Origin: Planctomycetota bacterium
GTDB taxonomy: Bacteria > Planctomycetota > DG-23 > SLPQ01
Length of the DNA stretch: 11,606 bases
Reading direction: 5' to 3'
Assembly: GCA_021160625.1 (NCBI GenBank)
Contig: JAGHCE010000127.1
Span: 1 to 11,606 of the forward strand
Made by a program: the position numbers and the translations under genes
Shown: positions 7,086 through 11,606 of the stretch, one piece after another
How the letters are laid out: each line of letters begins with the position of its first letter
Numbering within the stretch: the stretch's first letter is position 1
The notes under the pieces: generated by a model
The model's database searches: none
Told to the model about the DNA's origin: nothing
Seen by the model: the letters and a program-made list of their open reading frames with translations, nothing else

Positions 7086-8378
7086 TTACTGCCTTGTGAG
7101 CCGGTGGACTGTCACGTCATCATACCAGACGTCCATAGGGCGGCGGCCCTGGCCGCCGAAGGGCTTGATACCGAAATGGCCGATTTGCGGCACCGCTCCG
7201 TAGACGCCTGCATCGATGTAGGCGTGGATGAGTTTCCCGTCAACGCGCACCTGGAAGCTTTCGTCAATCTTCAGAATCGCGATGTGGTAGGTTTTGTCGG
7301 CGGCTGCACAGGGGTCTTCGGCAATCCGGCTGAGCATTCTCAGGCCGTTGCCCGCTCGCCGCAGGTGGGTGGTACCGGAGCGGCCGCGATGGAGGGAGAC
7401 GTGATAGGTCGTGACGCCGTAGTTGTACGGTTCCATATCATCGGTGTTTCCCGGCGGCACGAGCTGGTGGAGATCTCTCGCCGCTGATACGGATAGGTCA
7501 AGCCCCTCGCGCGGGAGTCCCGGCAGGGCGAAAATGATGCCGCCCTCACCCTGCCCGGGCGTGAAGTGGAGGCTGACAAGACAGCCGTCGGGGAAGGGGT
7601 CACCGCCGGTCCAGAGCATCATTGGCGAGCCCTTTGTGTGGAGGCGGCCGCCGGTGACCTCGCGCACTCCCACGCCGAAGCACGTCCACTTGGAAAGGTC
7701 GCCGGAGAAATCGTCGCGAAAGAGGACGTCGCCGGCAAGAACACGCTGCACCGCCGGCCGAGCGGCTAAAAGCCCGGCGCACTTGAGGGCTTCTTTCAGG
7801 CAGTCGCGCACCTGCGCGATGCGGAAAAACTCAATGCGGTCATCTCTGCAGTCCTCGAACCAGATCCACTTGGACCTGCGAATTTCATCGGGCGTTCCGG
7901 CCATAAGCGTTTCGATCGCGTCGAGATTCGCCTGCAGCTGCACGCGCCATGACCGCAGGACGTCTTCCGGGTTCTCACCCTCCAGCAGGATGAGGGGGGC
8001 GCGGTCGAAGGTGGCAGCGGGGCGGTCAAGAGCCTCCCTGGCAATGCGTTGGCCAAGTTCGGGAATCCGCCGGGCGAGCTCCCGGCCCTCAAACTCCACC
8101 CATTGCCCGATGGGACCGGCCAGCGGGGCGACCTGCGCGACGAAGTCCCTGACGGCCTCCGGCTCGCCGTCTGTCTCTATTGACCGAAGAAGAGCGCGGA
8201 TGCTCGCGGCAAGTTCGGACTTCAGCCCGGCCGTATCGGGGCTTCCCGGTTCCGACATATCCGTCTCCTTTCCCTTGCGGACGACGAGTGGTTTCTTCCG
8301 GGTGGCCGGCGCCCCGGTGCAGCCGCCTGGAAAAACACCGACAAGAATCACGAGTAGCAATGCTGTTGGGGCTTTCAT
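7086..8378 (-). CDS. Lipoprotein with helical N-terminal part and DUF1961-like C-terminal domain
   Basis: I chose the ATG at 8378 (430 residues) because it puts a signal sequence at the very start: MKAPTALLLVILVGVFPGGC, with Cys20 as the probable lipidation site. The lipobox is imperfect (Pro-Gly-Gly-Cys). A longer GTG frame from 8474 exists but adds a polar leader that would bury the signal. Residues about 45-210 look mostly helical and contain SKWIWFEDCRDDR; I do not recognise a family there. Residues about 219-427 form a beta-rich lectin-like domain: VLFRDDFSGDLSKW, YNYGVTTYHVSLHRG, a TYHIAILKIDESFQVRVDGK strand pair and MDVWYDDVTVHRL. This resembles DUF1961 and related concanavalin-like domains found with polysaccharide degradation genes. 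It would sit on the outer or inner membrane and may bind sugars, which is inference. AAGGG is present upstream, but about 11 bases away. Confidence 0.8.
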   Translation of the reverse strand: MKAPTALLLVILVGVFPGGCTGAPATRKKPLVVRKGKETDMSEPGSPDTAGLKSELAASIRALLRSIETDGEPEAVRDFVAQVAPLAGPIGQWVEFEGRELARRIPELGQRIAREALDRPAATFDRAPLILLEGENPEDVLRSWRVQLQANLDAIETLMAGTPDEIRRSKWIWFEDCRDDRIEFFRIAQVRDCLKEALKCAGLLAARPAVQRVLAGDVLFRDDFSGDLSKWTCFGVGVREVTGGRLHTKGSPMMLWTGGDPFPDGCLVSLHFTPGQGEGGIIFALPGLPREGLDLSVSAARDLHQLVPPGNTDDMEPYNYGVTTYHVSLHRGRSGTTHLRRAGNGLRMLSRIAEDPCAAADKTYHIAILKIDESFQVRVDGKLIHAYIDAGVYGAVPQIGHFGIKPFGGQGRRPMDVWYDDVTVHRLTRQ

Positions 8379-8740
8379 TCGACGGTACGTCCCTTCTGCC
8401 CCGGTCGGCCCGTACATCTGGGAGTGCGAATGCACACAAGATATCCCTTCGCCTTCCGGGGTACCCTCGGACACGGGATGCGAAGCGGATCTTGGTCACA
8501 CGTCCACATTGTACCGCTTCGGTGACCGGCCGTAAATATGGTCTATGGGGGTCTTCGACCCCTTTCTGCTACGGGGGCTGCAGACGTTATCTGCGGCAAT
8601 CATCTGACTTTCCGAGGGCGCGGCAAGTTTACCCGCCGTGGAAGGCGCACCTACGTCGCTGAACACATTCCTTGGGACGATTACGATGTGTGGTGCCGCC
8701 GAGGGCGCGCTGCGCGCGAGGTACACCGTGTTCTCTGGCC
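8379..8740. other. Gap between the second URO-D remnant and the lipoprotein gene
   Basis: I find no credible gene here. Open frames on both strands lack protein-like composition and start signals. It holds a promoter candidate for the lipoprotein gene at 8508-8536 and a short perfect hairpin at 8548-8562 (GGGGTC-TTC-GACCCC) with no T-run on the minus strand and only TTT on the plus strand. Confidence 0.6.
8508..8536 (-). promoter_or_regulatory. Candidate promoter of the lipoprotein / membrane-protein operon
   Basis: On the minus strand TTTACG (8531-8536) and TACAAT (8508-8513) are 17 bases apart, matching consensus at four and five of six positions. It would leave a 5' leader of about 120 bases before the ATG at 8378. 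Visual match only. Confidence 0.38.
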
Positions 8741-9494
8741 TCAGAAGGCCATACGTCCCCAGCCGGGGACGCCGTCTGGAGGCAGGCCGAGGATTTCCCG
8801 GGCGGTCTTCACGTAGTAGCGGTAGTTTTCGATGGGCGTGCCGTTGGTGATTCGATGGTCGAGGCCGAAGACTATGCCGCCCTGGTCGGCAAGCGGCGGG
8901 AGCTTGTATTCGAGCTCGCGGCGGATGGCGTGCTTGTCCCGGCGCAGGACGTGCTTGTCGAGGCCGCCGATCATTGCGATCCGCTCGCCGTACTGTTGGC
9001 GTACCCCGATTATGTCCATTCCGGCGGCAGGCTCCATCGGGTAGATGCAGGTGAGGCCGCATTCGAGGAAGGCGGGTATGACGGAGTTTATGTTGCCGTC
9101 GGTGTCGAGCTGAAAGATTCGAGCGCAGCGGGATGAGGCCACGTCCCAGGCGCCGAGGTAGTAAGGCTTGAGGAACTCGCTGATTTGGACGGGGCCGATG
9201 AGGCTGCCGCTCTTTCCGGCAAGGTCCTCGTGGATGGAGAGCTGGTCGATTTGCACCTCGCGAGAGACGCGGTCGAGGACGCGCCCGGCGGTATCCGCGA
9301 TGGTGTCGAGGATGTCGCGAATGAGATCCGGGTCCTGGTAATATGCGAGGCAGAGATTTTCCTCGCCGAGGAGCTGCCTGGGCGCGCCACTCGTCTTCAA
9401 GCCCCACCAGCGGCCCGAAGAGCTCCGCGAAGATGGGCCGTGACACCTTCCGAAAGGTCATATGGTCAAGGTATTGATCCCGCGAGATTTCCAC
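8741..9494 (-). pseudogene. URO-D-superfamily gene with internal deletion and frame change
   Basis: The gene starts at GTG 9492-9494 with GAGG seven bases upstream and reads MEISRDQYLDHMTF, RPIFAELFGPLVGLEDEWRA. Around 9378-9389 the homology jumps to another frame and continues GAPRQLLGEENLCLAYYQDP, SIHEDLAGKSG, FQLDTDGNINSVIPAFLECG, YPMEPAAGMD, IAMIGGLDKHVLRR, GLDHRITNGTP and REILGLPPDG to a stop at 8741. Family members have roughly 100 or more residues between these blocks; here they are missing, so the active product would be lost. The junction lies in a GC-rich stretch (GGCGCGCCCAGGC) that reads as plausible family sequence in both frames, as expected for a short-homology deletion. Unlike the first URO-D gene, this clade has DTDGN where the other has HSCGN, so it lacks the metal-site H-x-C. 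It lies 69 bp after the MFS remnant and was probably in the same operon. Confidence 0.82.
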
Positions 9495-9563
9495 TGTCGA
9501 ACCTCTTTTCTCATTCTCGTGACATTGCCGCGGCCGTGCGGGGCATCCCGGTCCTCGCCTCCC

Positions 9564-9968
9564 TTACGGAAGGTCGGCCACGGTGTACGTCTCCTGCGAA
9601 AGCGACGTCGTGAAATAGATAAGCCCGAAAATCCACAGCACCACCGGGGCGAAAACGAGGGACAACCCCAGGTGGTAATCGGCGATGATGCTGCTTGCCG
9701 TTATGCACAGCGAAATGCCCAGGACGCTGAAAAGAATGCTGCCGTAGGCCAGCATCTCCTCGTGTCCCTTGAGTCGCGGCGCAACCTGCGCGTAAAAGCA
9801 GGGCCATGTGGCCGAGAACATAAAGCCGAAAACGAACAGCGAGTGGCTGAGCCCGAACTCGGCCTCTATCGCGCCTCGGTTCGGCCCGATAAGGCCCGTC
9901 CCCACGATCCCCGCTAAGAACACGCACGCCATTACAAACACCCTGAGCGTCCACGCATCCCGCCGCAC
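9564..9968 (-). pseudogene. MFS transporter remnant (about four membrane spans)
   Basis: A 134-residue reading from GTG 9968, which has AAAGGGG four bases upstream, to TAA at 9564. It begins MRRDAWTLRVFVMACVFLAG and carries the MFS N-terminal pattern GPNRGAIEAEFGLSHSLFVF (span 1 to span 2), then spans around FGFMFSATWPCFY, GSILFSVLGISLCITAS and LGLSLVFAPVVLWIFGLIYF, ending SQETYTVADLP. Normal members have 12 spans and about 400 residues. The fourth span followed directly by a polar tail reads more like a C-terminal end than span 4, so I infer an in-frame internal deletion after span 3, but cannot prove where. The frame is open far upstream into the symporter remnant, yet the GTG with its ribosome binding site and the terminator at 10131 argue for a separate gene. 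It was likely the substrate importer for the following URO-D gene. Confidence 0.65.
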
Positions 9969-10130
9969 GAAACCCCTTTCAAAGATGTTCCTGAGTTCCA
10001 GTCTGTCCGATCCCCCGCCGTCCGGAAAAGAGCACCACGTCCGCCGGCGGCGGACCTCCGCCCGCGCCCCTCCATCGCGCGCGCAGTTACTCTCCAACAA
10101 TACCGCCAGACCGCGAAAACGGCAATACGA

Positions 10131-10162
10131 AAAAAGGGGCCGCATTGCTGCGAGCCCTTTTT
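10131..10162 (-). terminator. Intrinsic terminator downstream of the symporter remnant
   Basis: AAAAAGGG (10131-10138) pairs with CCCTTTTT (10155-10162), with an inner CGC/GCG pairing and an ATTGCT loop. On the minus strand the stem runs into a T-rich end. The A/T tracts on both sides mean it could work in both directions. It separates the symporter remnant from the MFS remnant even though one reading frame stays open through it. Confidence 0.6.
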
Positions 10163-10185
10163 GTCTGCGTTGTAACAGGGGCGGT

Positions 10186-10439
10186 TCAGCCGGTCGTCTG
10201 CGGTGGGGGGCCGGTTCTTGAGCGGCTCCGGGCTTTTTCTGCGTAACGAGCGAAACGATGACGACGGCTGCAAACGACAGCGGGATGGAGATTATTCCGG
10301 GGTTGGAGATCGGGATGAGTGCGGAGGTCGGGTCCATGCCGTAGCGCACGTACATCGCCGGGCTCATAAGGATGATGCCGAGCGCGGTCTTGTAGGGGGT
10401 GGCGTGATCTTCTTCCCCCTGTTTGGCAGGTTCGTGCAT
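10186..10439 (-). pseudogene. C-terminal fragment of a sodium:solute symporter (SSS family)
   Basis: From an ATG at 10439 (GGGAGG eight bases upstream) the minus strand reads MHEPAKQGEEDHATPYKTAL, then ILMSPAMYVRYGMDPTSALI and PISNPGIISIPLSFAAVVIV, then SLVTQKKPG. The NPGIISIPLSF pattern marks the last spans of SSS transporters (acetate, proline, sugar or pantothenate symporter type), which normally have 12-14 spans and about 500 residues. Only one or two spans remain. The well-placed start signal suggests the native beginning is kept and almost the entire middle is gone. The left end is uncertain: the frame stays open to 9564, while a stop in another frame occurs at 10186-10188. I end the feature there because the terminator follows at 10162. 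Confidence 0.6.
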
Positions 10440-10847
10440 AGTACGGGCCTCCCGGATTCATCCATAGGGGCAACTGGATACTGTAAAGAGGGGCTTTGTG
10501 AGGGCTTCCACGCGCCCCCGGAACACGGACGCGAACCAAAAAATCTATAAGGACTCAACAGGAGAGGCAAGGAAAAAGCGGCGTGTTCCGGGCGTGCGGC
10601 GAGTCGGGGTCAAGGCGCAAACGCCGCCGCGGACGGGAAGCCCGGTGAAATATACGGCGCTGCGGGTCGACCGGATCGGATGATGAAAACGCGCCTGGCG
10701 TGCCGATAACATCGTTGAAGAGCGCCTTATCAAGAAAGCGCCACTTGAAGCCCCGGCCGGCCGACGTGCGGTAATCGACCGCCGGCGAATTGCATTGTCG
10801 GCGCCGGGGGCAATAGGTGCGGGCCCGGAAATCGAAGGTGTACTGTA
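10440..10847. other. Divergent intergenic region with no recognised gene
   Basis: This separates the leftward symporter remnant from the rightward membrane-anchored protein and should hold promoters for both. I see a TATAGA (10544-10549, minus strand) without a convincing -35, and no clear rightward promoter. Small open frames here, such as 10498-10683 on the plus strand, lack a ribosome binding site and recognisable protein content. Confidence 0.55.
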
Positions 10848-11279
10848 ATGACGAAACGGATTCAAATGGCGATCGGCGTGGTGCTGCTCTGCGTGATCGC
10901 TGGTGTCGGCTATCGCCTGGCCCTGTCGAAGCTGGAATTGGACATTTACCGCAACCGGCTGGTGGGTCTCAGCGGCGACTACGAGAATCTCCGGTCTATG
11001 TACAACCAGGCCGTCGCCAGGACTGCGGTGACGGAGTTGATCGTCAAAGACGGACGTCTTTCCCTGGCCATTCGAACCATCCAGGGCGTCGAGCGCGTGA
11101 TCGATACGCCGTTTGACCCGGCGCGCGAGATATACTGCGATTATGTGCTGCTGGACGGCCGTATGTGGATCCGCCGCGTTTATGACGCTCATACGCCCCC
11201 TCGCGAGGGCCTGGTAATCGACAACGACCTCCAGCACGTCAATTGGAGCGACCCGGCGGCGCCTACGTGCCTGATGTAA
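10848..11279 (+). CDS. Membrane-anchored protein, N-terminal two thirds (C-terminus replaced by foldback)
   Basis: 143 residues from an ATG at 10848 with GAAGGTG (10834-10840) upstream. Residues 7-25 are one N-terminal membrane span (MAIGVVLLCVIAGVGYRLAL) and residues 26-60 look helical or coiled-coil, so the bulk is periplasmic. The region from about 60 on is soluble, including LIVKDGRLSLAIRT, FDPAREIYCDYVLLDGRMWI and REGLVIDNDLQHVNW. I recall similar unnamed proteins in planctomycete-type genomes but know no function. The last five residues (PTCLM) are spurious: sequence from 11263 on is the reverse complement of this gene's own 3' end. The natural C-terminal part (about 75 residues beginning RCGKAVYRSLDEGRW) reads on the minus strand at 11263-11489. 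Joining both gives a normal-looking protein of about 213 residues. Confidence 0.78.
   Translation: MTKRIQMAIGVVLLCVIAGVGYRLALSKLELDIYRNRLVGLSGDYENLRSMYNQAVARTAVTELIVKDGRLSLAIRTIQGVERVIDTPFDPAREIYCDYVLLDGRMWIRRVYDAHTPPREGLVIDNDLQHVNWSDPAAPTCLM
11146..11262 (+). repeat. 117-bp perfect inverted repeat, left arm
   Basis: By base-by-base reading it is identical to the reverse complement of 11490-11606. It lies wholly inside coding sequence and encodes residues from LLDGRMWIRRVYDAH to NWSDPAA. Its right end directly abuts the complement of the TAG stop (11263-11265) that ends the minus-strand copy. Confidence 0.95.
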
Positions 11280-11606
11280 CAAGGCGCTTGAGCACATCGC
11301 CGGCGGTCACATCGGCCAGCGTATCGTCAATCTGCTTTTTTAGTTGCTGGTAGTCGTGCACCGGCGGCGGGCCGGACAGGACTACTTCGGCCTTGGCGTC
11401 CGTTTTGGCCAGGCCCAGTGAGCCGTCGCCGGTAACCGTCACGATCCACCGGCCTTCATCAAGCGACCGATACACTGCCTTGCCGCAACGCGCCGCCGGG
11501 TCGCTCCAATTGACGTGCTGGAGGTCGTTGTCGATTACCAGGCCCTCGCGAGGGGGCGTATGAGCGTCATAAACGCGGCGGATCCACATACGGCCGTCCA
11601 GCAGCA
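11263..11606 (-). CDS. C-terminal part of the same membrane-anchored protein, on the opposite strand (cut by the right edge)
   Basis: The minus strand is open from the right edge to TAG at 11263-11265. The first part, LLDGRMWIRRVYDAH to NWSDPAA, is identical to the rightward copy because it lies in the repeat arm. Then come about 75 new residues: RCGKAVYRSLDEGRWIVTV, TGDGSLGLAKTDAK, a VHDYQQLKKQIDDTLADV helix and a VLKRLVTSGT end. This is the natural continuation of the protein at 10848. The internal ATG of LLDGRMWI is not a believable independent start, since it lies mid-domain with no ribosome binding site. Either the fragment continues into sequence beyond the window or it is the product of a foldback join. 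Confidence 0.75.
   Translation of the reverse strand, partial: LLDGRMWIRRVYDAHTPPREGLVIDNDLQHVNWSDPAARCGKAVYRSLDEGRWIVTVTGDGSLGLAKTDAKAEVVLSGPPPVHDYQQLKKQIDDTLADVTAGDVLKRLVTSGT
11490..11606 (-). repeat. 117-bp perfect inverted repeat, right arm
   Basis: Exact reverse complement of 11146-11262, ending at the last base of the window, so the true extent of the palindrome may be greater. The spacer between the arms (11263-11489, 227 bp) contains only the C-terminal codons and stop of the gene. Confidence 0.95.

Noticed and set aside
7423..8535. 370-codon plus-strand frame
   Set aside because: Antisense to the lipoprotein gene and rich in Ser, Arg and Pro, as expected of a shadow.
8548..8562. 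GGGGTC-TTC-GACCCC hairpin as a terminator
   Set aside because: It has no T-run on the minus strand and is about 180 bases from the URO-D remnant; no plus-strand gene ends there.
8496..9377. 332-codon minus-strand frame starting at the second URO-D gene
   Set aside because: Only its first roughly 40 codons are URO-D-like; the rest is Arg/Pro-rich out-of-frame sequence over the real C-terminal part.
10498..10683. Small 61-codon plus-strand frame
   Set aside because: GTG start without a ribosome binding site and a low-complexity basic product.
10545..11297. 250-codon minus-strand frame near the right end
   Set aside because: It is antisense to the membrane-anchored protein, lacks a start signal and has no recognisable content.

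Overview
The window looks like a GC-rich chromosomal piece from an uncultured environmental bacterium, most likely of the Planctomycetota/Lentisphaerota (PVC) type or a similar polysaccharide-degrading lineage. This rests on gene content only: an oligogalacturonate-lyase-like propeller, two uroporphyrinogen-decarboxylase-fold (URO-D) proteins, a PQQ-propeller remnant, a secreted transglutaminase-like protein and a DUF1961-like lipoprotein. I see no rRNA, tRNA, CRISPR array, transposase or integrase.

Layout. (a) 1-2702, leftward: a URO-D-superfamily protein with a metal-site-like H-x-C...C pattern, then an oligogalacturonate-lyase-like protein, then the N-terminus of a third protein cut by the window edge. 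Gaps are 49 and 66 bp, so this is probably an operon, with a weak promoter candidate at 2757-2785. (b) 2867-3314: leftward remnant of a coiled-coil plus PQQ-propeller gene, with a weak terminator downstream. (c) 3593-5638: intact rightward gene for a secreted transglutaminase-like protein, with a good promoter and ribosome binding site. (d) 5720-8378, leftward: a lipoprotein gene, a polytopic membrane protein gene 23 bp behind it, and an SPFH/band-7 remnant cut at both ends and carrying an in-frame TAG. (e) 8741-10439, leftward: remnants of a sodium:solute symporter, an MFS transporter and a second URO-D-family gene. (f) 10848-11606: a membrane-anchored protein whose N-terminal part reads rightward and whose C-terminal part reads leftward, both sharing a perfect 117-bp inverted repeat that runs to the window end.

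Function. Region (a) suggests breakdown of unsaturated pectin or other uronate oligomers coupled to an enzyme of the corrinoid-methyltransferase-like URO-D clade. The symporter, MFS transporter and second URO-D gene of region (e) look like a second catabolic cluster that is no longer intact in this sequence.

The most striking feature is the damage. Four genes (PQQ, URO-D 2, MFS, symporter) appear to keep both ends but lack their middle, the SPFH gene lacks both ends, and the last gene is folded back on itself. This may be real gene decay with an invertible segment, or chimeric amplification/assembly. The sequence alone cannot decide between them, but the pattern makes an artefact a serious possibility.
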